From contig LUGG01000047.1 of the NCBI GenBank assembly GCA_001683735.1, positions 124,001 to 188,000 of the forward strand: DNA of 64,000 nt, in the 5' to 3' direction. A program made the position numbers and the translations under genes. The notes under the pieces were generated by a model. It ran no database searches. It saw only the letters and a list, made by a program, of their open reading frames with translations, and was not told the origin of the DNA. Positions within the stretch are counted from its first letter, which is position 1, and each line of letters begins with the position of its first letter. The DNA comes from Grifola frondosa (lineage: Eukaryota > Basidiomycota > Agaricomycetes > Polyporales > Grifolaceae). This document shows positions 1-11,160 of the stretch, one piece after another.

Positions 1-242
1 CCCGCACCGATCACCCTCCCCTCCATTTCCTGTCCATATTGTTCCATAGCATTACGCCCCGCACCTCCATCCTGCCAGTTTTTATCCATCGCCCCATCCG
101 TACCACCAAAACATGCCCCACCGCGTCGACGACGTTGTTGAAAGGTCGTACGGGTTCGCGCTCCACGTGCTTCTGTCATTCCCCATATTGAACTCAACTT
201 TTGTACAGTCATCATTCCGACAACGCCGCACAATACCAATAC
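1..242. other. 5' flank of the GATA factor gene
   Basis: No coding region is supported here. The stretch is C-rich and pyrimidine-rich and leads into the first exon of the GATA gene at 243. It probably holds promoter and 5' leader, but I see no clear TATA element. Open frames on the minus strand are GC-driven shadows. Confidence 0.4.
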
Positions 243-1242
243 ATGCATTCCCATCCCACCCCGCCCCCGATCGCCACCCTCCATAATTCCCCAGCCCTCT
301 CCGCGTCGTCCCTCGAGAGCTCCTCAATATCGCCCTCTCCTCCCGTAAGTCGTCCAAAATACACCACACACCAGCAATAAATTCTGATACGACTCACTTA
401 TATAAAGCAGCTATCCCAGCCCTCGACGCCCTACTACACGCACCCCGGCCAAGGCCCCGCGATGAACCCGTCCCAGGCCTATCCCTACAACCCCAACGTG
501 TCCATGGGCGCGCGCTACGCGAACGACATGCAGCACCACCAGGGCTCGCACCCGGGCTCTCCGTTCACGACCTCCGCCCACATCCCCGGACAGGTCTCGA
601 CGCGCTCCATCCGCCCCACCTTCGTCCCGACGCAGCCGTACCCCGGCCAGGCCAGCTACATCATCCACACCGACGATGCCTCGACGAAGCTGAGCGACAG
701 GGTGCGCCGCCGCTGCTACAACTGCCGCACCACCGATACCTCCACCTGGCGCCGCTCCAGCCTCACCCCAGGAAAAGTGGTACGCACCTCTCTCTCTCAC
801 GCCGCGCGCCATCGCTGACGCGTCCGCAGCTCTGCAACAAATGCGGCCTGTTCGAGCGCACGCACTCGCGTCCGCGGCCCGAGCAGTTCCCCCACAAAAG
901 GGGCCCTATCGTGTCTTCGTCCTTCAAGTCGTCCAGGACCCCGCCGCCCGTCGCGCGTCTCCCGCCCATGTCCGCCACGATGCACCCGCTCCCCCGCACC
1001 ACTATAACCATCCCTCCCTGGGGCCCCTCATGAGCACGCGCGACTCCCAAAATCACTACAGGGCCAGCGCCGTGCCCGATATCGGGAACCTGCTCAACGG
1101 CCCTACGGACGGGCCCCCGGGCGCACCCGGTTCGAACGCGCAGGAGGCGATAGACGGCGGCGCACAGAAGCGCCCCTTGTCCCCTGCGCAGTCGCCGCGC
1201 GGAGAGCGCCGCGACGCGCCGTCGTACAGGTCGAGCAACTAA
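243..1242 (+). CDS. GATA-type zinc-finger transcription factor, 3' part frame-shifted
   Basis: Nuclear regulator of the fungal GATA family. Exons are 243-344 (34 codons, Ser/Pro-rich), 411-779 and 830 onward. Intron 1 (345-410) has a GTAAGT donor and an AAAGCAG acceptor, and intron 2 (780-829) starts GTACGC and ends CCGCAG. Exon 1 joins exon 2 in frame, so the start at 243 is preferred over the internal ATG at 462. The zinc finger spans the exon 2/3 junction: CYNC, then WRR and LTPGKV, then CNKCG, followed by ERTHSRPRPEQFPHKRGP, so four cysteines and the basic tail are present. From 830 the frame reaches TGA at 1031-1033, but a second frame from about 990 to 1242 reads PHHYNHPSLGPLM and DIGNLLN, as expected for this family. 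The last part therefore has a one-base frame change or an unrecognised intron. Target genes are unknown. Confidence 0.8.
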
Positions 1243-4200
1243 CTAATCGGGGAGCGCGTCGGTCCGTCGCCCGTATTTATTATGTATTTTCCGCGCGCGC
1301 ACGCGTTTGGCGAGGGCGTGATCTGCACCGTAGACAACTGTGTGTCTGTGCTCCTGTGCGCGCTGCTGCTGCGCCTGTGCTATCGCTGCTGCTGATGCTG
1401 CTTTGTGCTTGCGGAGCGTCGGGGCGGGGCCTCGTGTGTCTCCGGACGGTTGCGGGCTGCCGCTTAGTCGTACTGCCCGCTCGTACTATCTCTGTGTCTT
1501 GCTTCTCAATCTCATGCTCCACCATGCTCCAACATTCCACCGTTCATGTATCGCTTTCTTGTCTCGCTTGTCTTGTCTTTTGCCTGCCCTGCTCTTCTCG
1601 CTTCCCATATCTCTCTATCTCTATCTCGCTACGCTACGCTAGGGTACACCTTTCCCGCTCGTCGTTCTGCCGGACTCTAGTGTATTTTGTCTGTGCGCTA
1701 CGGCACGAATTCCAGAAATTTGCAGCGCTGCGCCTGGGCTGCTGCCGTGCACTACTTACTCGCTAGCTCGCCCGAGAAGGGCGCTTCTGTGATCAGCGGT
1801 GGGAACGCCGCCGGACGTGCGCGCGTGTGGCGGGTGCGGGTGCATGTGGACGTCGCTGCGTCCATTCATGCATGCACATGCCTGTTAATTAACGGCATGC
1901 ATACTAGCAGAGCGCGATTGAGCTGGTGCTGCTGCATGCTTCGTGAGGTGCGTCGCGGTGTCAGCCGGGAGAACTGCGCTTGCGCTCCGGGCGCGCGCCA
2001 CGTCCGTCGAGCTCTCGACGGTTCTGACGCGCGCTGGCTCTGCGGCGAACCTCGCCGGGGACTCAGTACTTATTTGCTGCGGTTTCAGTTCATGTCACGG
2101 TGCAGCGTGCGGAGCCGACGTTATTCGCCACGCACGGCTCTATGTCCGAGCCTAGCCAGGTACGCCACGACATGTAGTTCTCCTTGACGCGTGCGCCCTG
2201 TGGTACATGGGTGCTACTAATTATGAATCCGGCATAATCGATGGCCCTCAGCGGCTGTGGCCCTGCGTGCGTGTGCTGCGAATTTCGGGAGCTGATGCCG
2301 GCCATTAATAATTCATAATGTACGTGTGCACATGATCGCCTCTGATTGTGTCGTGCGGGCATCACTAGTGTGCGCAAGTTTTGAAGAGGCGATTAATGGA
2401 AGGTGCGATACGTCCCGCGGAGCTCGCGGCGCTCCTGAAAAGGGTATGCCGCTGCCTCCGCGCTCAGGGCGCATCCGCGTCGTTCTAGCGTGCACACGTC
2501 GCCGCTGGGCTTCTGATGCAGGATCCACTACGCGAAGACATGTCAGCTCCAGCTGGCCATCGCGGGTACCTAGTATCTAGTGCTTGCTAGTTACTAGTTA
2601 CTACCCACGGTCGCGCTGTACTATGACGGTGCCGCGCGAAGCCAGGCAGGATACGTTCTACCACGTCAACTCCACGTCGAGCAGCGTTCCGATCACCCCG
2701 CACGTCAGAGTCGTCCGACATTTAGCTTCAACACCTCCAGCGTGCGGGTATCACATGCCCCGGGGCTCCGCGGACGAGAATAAGTACTTGCGTCTGCGAC
2801 CGTTGGGCAATTGCACTAACTATGCAGAACGTACGTACGCAGATGGTTCGGCTCGCGTCGACGCGATCAGAATGTTGTTGCAGCAGCCCCGAACAAAGGT
2901 GGGACTGATATTCAGGTCTCTCATGATGCATCACGCCTTCCTTTCCCATGCCACCACTTCGCAGCGCAGCCTCTCCCAAAACGCAGCCGAGCTACGCTAC
3001 GCTACATGCGCGCAAGCATCTCCAGCGCGCGCGGCACGTCCGCTCGAGAACGCGCGCCGGATCAGAGGCGTGCATATTGAATGCGCGTGGCGGGTGCGCA
3101 CCCGCCGGGACGGAGATCTGACGCCGAGTCGCCGTGGGGATATTTGCTGCGCACGCTGATGAGTTCTCGGTGCAGCTCCACATATGATATGACGCACAGA
3201 TCCATCCGTCCGTCCGTCCATCAATACTTCGGTGTGAAGATCAGGACGCAAGGACTACCCTGGCTCTCGCAGGGGAAGGCGAAGAAGTCGCCTGTCTCAG
3301 CATCCCTGGCGACAATCGGGCCGGTCGTCCTCCCGTGTTGCGCCAGATGATGAGGGTGGGTTGGGTGGGCAGATGGGCATCAGACGAAAGCAGCCTGTCG
3401 CGCTGGTGAGACGGGGAAGGAAGATCCTGCGTCCCACGAAGCTCTCTGGTTTCTATCACATCAATTGATGTACCATGTTACCTATCCCGGGATAAGGCCA
3501 GTGAATGGCGAGCCGCATAATACGGAGTGTGGGACGTACGAAGCTGCGCGTATCACCTTCTCGCTGATGTCCGGGATACTTCGGAATACAAGGACTTTTC
3601 GACTCTTCGCCTTCCGTGTAGGCCTTGTGCAGTGGCTGTGATGGCATTATGGCATTATCAGAATCCGATGGCCCAGTCAACCGGGATCGCGAAGAGGCGG
3701 CGTTGTAGAGAACATAGCTTTCTGCCCGTTACGGAGGGAGATTCGTCTGATCTTGACTCCTAGTCGCACGGAGCGAGCACGAGCTCACCAGATTGCAACA
3801 TCCGGTTCCAAGGAACAACGCTCCAAAGCTGATTTCCGGGACTAACGGTCTCAGCAACTCGCTTCCATACCAGGCCGAACTCGCACTGATCCCCGAACAG
3901 ATCCCAGTCTGGTGCGTCGAGTCTGTCAACATCCTTATTGTTATTGTATCATGATACCGCACACACATACCTCGTTACAGAACCATGTTCCGTGATACGT
4001 CTTCAATACCATACCACGGGTATGGCGTACCTCTGATCCGAATCAAGGACTCTGCACCGGGTCCATCATGCATCAGAGCCACCCTGAGCTGATGATCCCA
4101 AGATAGGGCAGATAAGTATCGGTTGCCCACCCGTCCAAAGCGAACAAGAACAGATGCGACCCTGCTTTTCCAAAAATAAGTACATGCGGCGCCCTCGCCA

Positions 4201-5547
4201 TCACGGATGCCACACAGCAATACGCAAAGAAATTGGCTGGAGGCAGGCTTCTGTGAGAACATAGCGCCAAGGTTCAATGGAAGCAGACGACGCACCCTGC
4301 AGATGTCCCCATGCGGCGCCCACGGACAAGTACTTCCTGGACGTACACCATGAATAAGTCGTGTTCGGGACCCTGGGAAGCGTGGCCGAACTTACGAGAG
4401 CGCGATATGTCGGACGCTAGAGCCGCGCTTGGCTGGTCCTTGTACTTTTCTTTTGACACGAATTCTTGTTGATGACGGGAAGCGGCGCACAGGACTGGTA
4501 CCAGCGGCGCTATTACTGACACAACCCTAGTACAGCAGACAACGGTGCGTTGTGGCTGGTCAGTGCTGTGCTGGCGGCTCTTCTGAATTCTCAAGGGCCT
4601 TTGTGCGCTGGTTCGACAGATACCCTCAAAATCAAGGAACCCTACGAGTACTCGGCTGCGTTACCGTCGCAAGAACCGTGCCTCATCTTACCGTGAAAAA
4701 GACTTCATAGAAATAAGAAACGCGGATAGCAAAGCGAGACATTCAGAAACAAGCTCGACTCATGAAAGAGTACAGAATACAGCAAATAGATACAGAATGT
4801 GCCCAAAGCTGATTAACCGCACAGCCAGTGGTATGAGAAGCAAGCGGCATGCCCAGCTCAAGACTCCAAAGATCCCTCTGCTCGATCACCACCCCGCGCA
4901 CGGGGCCGAAGCGTCCAACGTCCTCTCGAAAGCACCCACTTAATAGAGGAGAGCTTCACCAAAACGCCATCTTCGAGACCGAGGTGACTGTATGTAAAGA
5001 CGCGCCCGACGCGCAGATGCCGTATATATCCGATCGGCGCGTGGTCCGTGCGCGGGAATCCTACGGCCTTATAAGCGAACTGCTGTGAAAGTACGGGTTT
5101 CTTATCGAAAGTTACACCGCGCGGGTTGATATTTGGATCCTCTCTTTCGTACTACCGTCTGTGGGAGGATCTTGAACCGTTTCGCGCAGGGAGAATGACG
5201 CCTTCATCCTAAGATCGTACTGACGCTTTCTCCGTTGGATGCGGCCCGTAATGGAGGTATATCTTATACAGCTACGTACATGTCTTTGGTTGAATAGATT
5301 TTGTTCTACGGAATTCATTCTTGCAGTGGTTTCCGGCGAGTGCGATTTTGCTTTGTAAGTAGAAAACTTACGACGGCTTGATCACCGATATTGAATTGCT
5401 ATCTTCCTATCCTAATCAGCCGTCAAACAAATGCACTCCGTTATAGCATCCAGAGCGTGCAGTTACATCACGGCAACCACAAACTCAAGTAATCGCCCTA
5501 TACAGGAGTGACTATGCGTACATTTTTCGGTGCTGAACACGAGCTGA
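1243..5547. other. 4.3 kb without a supportable gene
   Basis: The first 100 bp probably hold the 3' end of the GATA transcript. Open frames up to 191 codons (2584-3159) and 166 codons (1687-2187) have no recognisable motif, low coding character and no plausible splice pattern. A short (CCGT)n run lies near 3202-3218. Two GC-rich patches near 1980-2110 and 3010-3175 look weakly alike (both contain TATTTGCTGCG followed by CGGTGCAGC), which suggests an old degraded duplication. Minus-strand frames at 3975-4594 are unrecognised. Confidence 0.4.
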
Positions 5548-6728
5548 TCAAGTGAGCCAGGTCAACCACGGGCTCGACTCCCTGCGGATCCCATTCGCAA
5601 GCTGCCTCGCGAGCACCCTATCTGTCTGCTCCGACGGGTGCAATTCATCGAACCTATTCCGCAGAGCATCAGTCTCCGCGCGGCGCGTAATCTGGGCGAC
5701 GACGATGGCAACTCACCACATGAAGCTATCGGCGGCGGTGCCCGTAGCAATCGTACAGTCTCCGCCATCCGACGTGCTCTCGTTTACTTGGAGGATGCAC
5801 GAGAATACGGCGCGGTGACGTTCAAGGGCGCGGTGCCGTTCAGGAAGTCCTGCGGATTGCTGAGGATGTCCGAGAACAGCCCGTAGGAGTCGAAAAGGCC
5901 TGCAGCCGTGTCAATAACGTTCGCAATGCTACGGATGGCATCGATATCTCACCGAGATGGGACCCATGAAGGGTCGGCGCTAGGTTTTGCAGCATCAGCT
6001 TCGACAGCGCGTTACCCGAGTTCACAAGCTCCGTCATATACACGCTCCACTCCGTCGTATTCCTCGGCGCAGTCCAGTAATGATTCGGATAGGAATCTGC
6101 GCTATACAGAATAGTATGCTGCAGCGGAATCATCTGCAGACCAAATTCAGTAAGCGACACACATGACACTTCACCGCACCCTCGGGCTCACGTTCTGGAA
6201 TATAAAGTTTCGCGCGCCAGATTGGTAGAGGGTCTTCACCCAGTTGATCGCACATTCGGTGGTGTTGACGACCGTCACGCCGGGCGTCTGCGACCCCGTT
6301 ATGATCGAGTTGACCCCGACGTCGTTCGTCCCGATCCACAGCGTGTACACCGTTTCCTCGGGGTTCAGCTCCAGGGTCCCGTTCTGCTTCTCCGTGAAGT
6401 AGAGCGGGAGCTGGCTCTCGAAGATGGACGGGAAGGGCCGGAAGGTCAGGTTGTTCGAGCAGGTCGCGCCGGCGCGTGCGAAGGGGTACAGAGTCAGGTC
6501 CGCATAGCGCGCGACGTAGAGGGGCCATGCGGTCCCGCCGTCGCCCGCTAGGACCTGGATGTGGTGAGCGCAGGATGTTGAGATGTTGGGGGATACTCAC
6601 GATGTCCGAGTAGGAGTCCCCGAAAGTGACGATGTTCTTGATTTGGTTGGGGTGGGCCCTACTGCTCGCCCGAGCTGCGCAGAGGCGACCACCACCGCGA
6701 GAGCTTGCAGGAATGAAGGGAGGATCAT
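5548..6728 (-). pseudogene. GDSL (SGNH) secreted esterase, copy A, with two frame breaks
   Basis: Fungal GDSL acylhydrolase of the CE16 acetylesterase type, expected to be secreted and to remove acetyl groups from plant polysaccharide fragments. Exons on the minus strand are 6728-6601, 6554-6192, 6133-5953, 5899-5717 and 5653-5548, all with GT-AG introns of 46-63 nt. Start 6728 gives MILPSFLQALAVVVASAQL, a signal-peptide-like leader, 45 nt below a TATA box. All catalytic blocks are readable: IVTFGDSY (Ser), WIGTNDVG (Asn) and FDELHPSEQ (Asp/His). One base is missing near 6645-6650, between leader and GDS block, and another near 5811, where VTG should continue in frame. Copy B shows the expected frame at the second site. 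Without these the protein would have family length. It is called a pseudogene, but assembly error is the alternative. Confidence 0.75.
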
Positions 6729-6765
6729 TCTGCTTGATGGGTACACGAGCTCGACGTTCGACATA

Positions 6766-6773
6766 TTTTTATA
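6766..6773 (-). promoter_or_regulatory. TATA box of esterase copy A
   Basis: TATAAAAA on the minus strand, about 40 nt upstream of the ATG at 6728. An earlier ATG at 6764 lies almost on the box and would be outside the transcript, which supports the start at 6728. The same element stands at the same distance in copy B. Confidence 0.6.
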
Positions 6774-7779
6774 GGCGGAGGCTGTTATAAGATGCGAGCT
6801 TCGTGATCACGGCGGCAGTTCGTCTCCTCACGTGATGGGCTCCGCGCCGCGTCCTGTGCGGCGTCGAACCTCCTCGAGAGGTCATGAGTGACACGACTAT
6901 TGACTCAGCGTTTTCTCTTCCTGTCCTGCGGCGATCACACCGACGACGAGCTGGCCTTTTGCTCTGTGTGTGAGGCCTTCCTTCGCCGAAGTCTCATACA
7001 AATAACTTGTTCTGATGTCAGGCCGGCCCAAAGTAAGGCGAAATGTCGGCTCCACTCTTTCGTCGCTTTTGAATATACAGAGCCGCGACGGAGTCCGCCA
7101 GCGGACCGCGGAGGAGATCACGCGTTCTATGGTGAGGAGCTCGAGGTCCTGCGTGGACCTTCTGTGCGTATGGATAGTTGGGATGTAGCGGACGTGGCGT
7201 CCGTGCGTACAGTCCGGTGTTGTCAGGTGCTACACGTCTTCACATGAGGGAACGTGTTCAAAATGAATCGTGCGTCTTGTTGGCAGCCTGCTCGACGATA
7301 GGATGTGTGCGCGGACGTGATTGTGAAGAAATGTTGTATATGTTACCAGGCCCTGCGATGATGTCTGGATACCGGCGAAAAGAATCTGAGTCATGACCGA
7401 AGACTGGGTGGATAGAAAGACCCGTATTTGTGCTCGGACCTCGTGTGGTCAAACGGTTATGAGGATGAAGGACCTCGTCAACGTGCTTCTTGAGGACAAC
7501 GGCACTGACATCGAAAGGGTGGAATGGATTAATAACAACTCAGCAACTCGAGCTCGAAATCCAAAATCGCACCAGTCCAGCACTTTGCTCGCAGCACAGG
7601 TTAAGCAGAAATTATTGAGTCACGTAGATGTGTATCTAAATCATTGTCTGCCCTTTTTTTTTTCGCCGTACTTGTTACGATGATGGCCAAACTGCCACCA
7701 GAGTCATTCGCTGTTCTCTTCATGCTAGATACGACAGGTAACACCCATTCGTACATCTTTTCAGGTGGTACTGAAACCT

Positions 7780-8962
7780 CTAAGGATGGGAGTAATCAAG
7801 TGAGCCAGGTTGTCCACCGGCTCGACTTTCGCGGATCGCGTCTGCGATCTCTTTCGCAATCACCCTGTCAGTTTGCTCCGAAGGATGCAATTCGTCATAC
7901 CTGATTGGCAGAATATCAGTCACCGGATAGCTCGTGATACCAGAACGACTTGCCATAAGAAGCTGTCGGCGGCTGCACCTGTGACAATCGTGCAGACTCC
8001 GGGATCCGAGGTGCTTTCTCCCTCTTTGAAAACGCATGCATGTGCTGCGCCGGTGACGTTCAATGGCGCGGTCCCATTCAGGTAGTTCTGCGGATGGCTG
8101 ATGATATCCGAGATAAGCCCATACGAGTCGAAGAGACCTGCGATCGTGTCAATGATGCTCGCATTGACACGGATGGCGTCAATATCTCACCGAGATGAGC
8201 TCCATGGAGGGACGGCGCTAAGGCTTGGAGCATCAGCTTCGACAGTGCATTACCCGAGTTGACCAACTCTGTCATGAATACGCTCCACTCCGTTGTATTT
8301 CTCTGAGCAGTCCAGTAGAGGTTCGGGTAGGAATCTGCCCCATAGAGGATCGTATGCTGAACGGGATCATCTAGAAAGAATTCGGTAAGCAACTTATGAA
8401 GATTTAACTCGATTCATACTCACGTTCTGGAACAAAAGTTCCTGGCTCCAGATTGATAGAGGACCTTCACCCAATTGACCGCACAGGATATGGTGTCCAC
8501 GATTGTCACACCGGGCATCTGGGACCCAGTCAGCAACGCGTTCGCGCCAACATCGTTCGTCCCGATCCATAGCGTGTAGATCGTGTCCTCAGCGCTGAGT
8601 TTCAGGGATCCGTTCTGTTTCTCGGTGAAGTATAGCGGTAGCTGGCTCTCAAAGACGGACGGGTACGGCCTGTCGGTGAGATTGTTCGAGCACGTTGCGC
8701 CGGATCGCGCAAATGGGAACAGCGAGAAGTTGCCATCTCTCGCTGCGTAGACGGGCCATGCGACTCCTCCGTCGCCAGTTAAGACCTGAATGCGGTGAAT
8801 TCAGGGAGTGCTGAGACGAAGAGAGCACTCACGACGTCTGTGTAGGAGTCTCCGAATGTGACGAGGTTTTTTGATTTGGCCTGGGGTGGGTCCCACCGCT
8901 TGCCCGAGATGCGCAGAGCCTACCAGCAACACCAGAGCTTTCAAGAATGAGGAGTGGGTCAT
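7780..8962 (-). pseudogene. GDSL (SGNH) secreted esterase, copy B, with several frame breaks
   Basis: Tandem paralogue of copy A with the same five-exon layout: 8962-8833, 8785-8424, 8370-8191, 8137-7954 and 7900-7780. The leader MTHSSFLKALVLLVGSAHL is again signal-like. Catalytic blocks are LVTFGDSY, WIGTNDVG and YDELHPSEQ. Breaks relative to the family frame: one extra base in a run of six A (8867-8872 on the plus strand), one missing base in the run at 8434-8437, one missing near 8360 just after the third-exon start, and one missing near 7826, which changes the C-terminus from that of copy A to one ending DYSHP. Intron 4 (7953-7901) has a GCAAGT donor where copy A has GTGAGT. It is most likely a decaying duplicate. 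Confidence 0.75.
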
Positions 8963-8998
8963 GTTGTTGGGGCGCGTACGTACTCGATGTTCGACTCG

Positions 8999-9006
8999 TT
9001 TTTATA
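8999..9006 (-). promoter_or_regulatory. TATA box of esterase copy B
   Basis: TATAAAAA on the minus strand, about 40 nt above the ATG at 8962, matching the element and spacing of copy A. The promoter was therefore part of the duplicated unit. Confidence 0.6.
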
Positions 9007-9835
9007 GGCTGTAGCTATAATTGGGTACGGCATCATGACCGTAACGGTCGTCCAACGTGATGGTCGATTGGCAGCTCAGCGTCGATGCCAGCACAACGCC
9101 AGACTCCCTATGGCTCATGAGTGACATGACCATCAGTTAGAAATTTCTCTGCTTATACAGCAGCGATTGCAAAAACGACGAGGTGTGATACTTTTTCTTG
9201 CTATTGCTTCCTTCGTCTCGTCACCACAGCGCGTGACCTTGCTCTACGGCCCGCCTAAGACAATCCGTCACGGCCGTGGACATTCAAAGCGACAGAAGAG
9301 AGTGAAGCCGATATTCCGCCTTGGTCGTGACCGACGTGGCACCTACATGAGGCTTCGGCGCGTTAGTAAGCACATTAATTATTAAGGTGCGACGGACACA
9401 GCGTCTCCTGTACTCAGCTTATAGTAGGGCGCTATCGGCCGTTGTCAGCTGCTACATCTTCATTAATGATTGTGGGCGTGTTGACATCTTGTTCTATGAT
9501 AGAACCTGCATTTACGTATGCGTAGGCCCGGATGCGAAGAAGTGAGATGCTCCTAAGTGCAAGGCCAGAAGATTTGCGTATGCCATTGCCAGGTTCTGCG
9601 ATGATGTTCGAATATCAGTGAAAAACCTGAACGGAGACTAACTGAAAGGCTGAATGGATAAAACGGGCGTGCGGGCCTAGCGCGGTCAAACGGTTACAAG
9701 AACGAAGGGTCCGTTGTACTTCTTCTTGAGTAGAAAAAGTTTCTGTAGTATAGACTGGTTAGGAACCATAGCTAGTGGGTGTCTGCCTAAATCGTTAGAC
9801 AATGGTCTTGTTTTTTTTGTTACCGTCTGCAAGCA

Positions 9836-10269
9836 GCCGCGGTGGCTGAGCGCTGAACTGAACTTCCACGTGACCGGTTGTGGCTGAAGGCGGAAATTTC
9901 AGTTTCTCATCCGTCTCATCGTACTCAGCGTTGGTAATCAGCTCAGAATCAAGAACTAGTCATTCCACCCACTGGCTTTGATCTGGTTGTCTAAGAATGC
10001 ATCGCAGACAGACTTCACTCTGCATAATTGCTGGAAGCGCTTCGGTCGTATGTTCTACTCGGGAGTCGGAAGATGATGTTCGGAGGCTTGGGGTGCTCTT
10101 GTCCGTGATCAAGGCTACCTATCCCACCGATAAAGCTGTACTCGACTTATGTGGAACTCTTACAGATCATGGAAAAGGCTAGAGTGAGTAATCTTCATAT
10201 CGTCTTGTTCTCTTGTGATTCAGAAGGTCATACTTGTGCTGACCTCCTCGGGCTCACTTATAACGTGTC
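9836..10269. other. Gap without a supportable gene
   Basis: A 61-codon open frame at 9997-10182 has no recognised motif. Part of this stretch may be the decayed 5' end of the relic that starts near 10270, since its conserved first motif (G-R-G-x-P-L-W) should lie here but cannot be read. Confidence 0.3.
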
Positions 10270-11160
10270 CAGTTGATAACCAGAGAAGGCGCTGGTTAGA
10301 TATTCCTTTTATGATTACTCCTTCCCCCACGTCAATGATGAGAATACCACGCTAGATACTTACGTTTCTCCGGAACCACAGCCTCCCGGCGACTTCGAGC
10401 AATATATCTGTCGTGATTCTCTATTCCATCGGCTATCGCATGCTCTCCCTCCAGGTCCACAGTGTAGTCAGAAGGTTGCGGCAATTGAAGTGCAAGGTTC
10501 TCTGTGAGTCTTACGAATATTTGTTGAAGCGAGCTAATATGGCTTTGTTGGTAGCTCTGTAGGCTCATCCGTTGGAGATTTTCGCTTCGAGTGTGCGGAT
10601 GAGCAAGGCGTAGTTCTTATCCTGAAGAGAGGGGTGAAGCGAGAGAACCTTACATCTTAGTGCGACGACTTCTGCCTACATTCTTCGCAACCACATTAAC
10701 TGGCATCAATTCGTTGAAGCCTTATCTGGGTGGCGAATTAAACTGGAAGGCATTTGCTTCGTGCGAGGGTGTGCGAAGACAGTAGATTGGGTCTTGGCAG
10801 TATTTGTGAACAAGTGTCGCGCTGGGGAGCCTTCATTCCATGGACAATTTTAACAGCGAAGGCGAGCTTCGTCAGAATCTCGGAAGAGGTCACGATGTCT
10901 GTTGAGTACCGCTCATCACGTCGAAGGCGGCCTGGATCCTAAAGAGGATGTGATGATGATATCCTCCGATGCAGCAAATTTTGACTAATGCATATTTCCG
11001 CTGTGCTACAAGGTCAAGACTCTTCCGTTCCATTCTCCCAAAGTGTTCGAGGGCGCAGGTGAACGTCCGCGGTCGCGCCATCCGAGTCCAACTGTTCGGA
11101 CGCAGGTACTCCCACTGATTCGACACTGTCCGACGGAGAGACTACCGAAGAGGCACCTCC
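10270..11160 (+). pseudogene. Relic of the agaricomycete G-R-G-x-P-L-W protein family
   Basis: Several pieces of one conserved family can be read in order, in changing frames. 10330-10510: PPGDFEQY, then LPPGPQCSQKV and EVQGSL, followed by an intron with a GTGAGT donor. From about 10557: FRFECADEQGVVLILK. 10660-10840: ILRNHINWHQF and ICFVRGCAKTVDWVLAVF. 10965-11060: a basic stretch like the family's late C-terminal motif. A frame change separates LKRGVKREN from the NHINWHQF part, a TAA follows the FHGQF stretch, and TGA codons interrupt later. The family is widespread in agaricomycete genomes with no known function. The relic at 21.7 kb supports the reading, since both share the EGSL/QGSL-intron junction and the C-T/A-D-E-Q-G motif. 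Confidence 0.6.

Larger units (their letters stand above)
5548..7690. repeat. Tandem segmental duplication, unit A
   Basis: This unit holds esterase copy A and about 0.95 kb upstream of it. The upstream part aligns by eye with that of unit B through shared blocks: a CATGAGTGACA block near 6883, GTTGTCAG-TGCTACA near 7219, CAGG-TCTGCGATGATGT (CCCTGCGATGATGTCTG here) near 7350, GGTCAAACGGTTA near 7447, and a T-run near 7652. Divergence is clear, so the duplication is not recent. Confidence 0.7.
7780..9835. repeat. Tandem segmental duplication, unit B
   Basis: Direct repeat of the previous unit: esterase copy B plus about 0.85 kb upstream, with matching blocks at about 9114 (CATGAGTGACA), 9435 (GTTGTCAGCTGCTACA), 9590 (GGTTCTGCGATGATGT), 9685 (GGTCAAACGGTTA) and a T-run near 9810. 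Order and orientation match unit A, so this is a head-to-tail duplication. Confidence 0.7.

Noticed and set aside
1356..3350. Overlapping plus-strand open frames up to 191 codons after the GATA gene
   Set aside because: No domain, compositionally random, frames overlap each other, and no splice structure improves them. GC content alone explains them.
5552..8085. Plus-strand frames opposite the two esterases
   Set aside because: They mirror the minus-strand coding exons, which contain all catalytic motifs. Antisense shadows.
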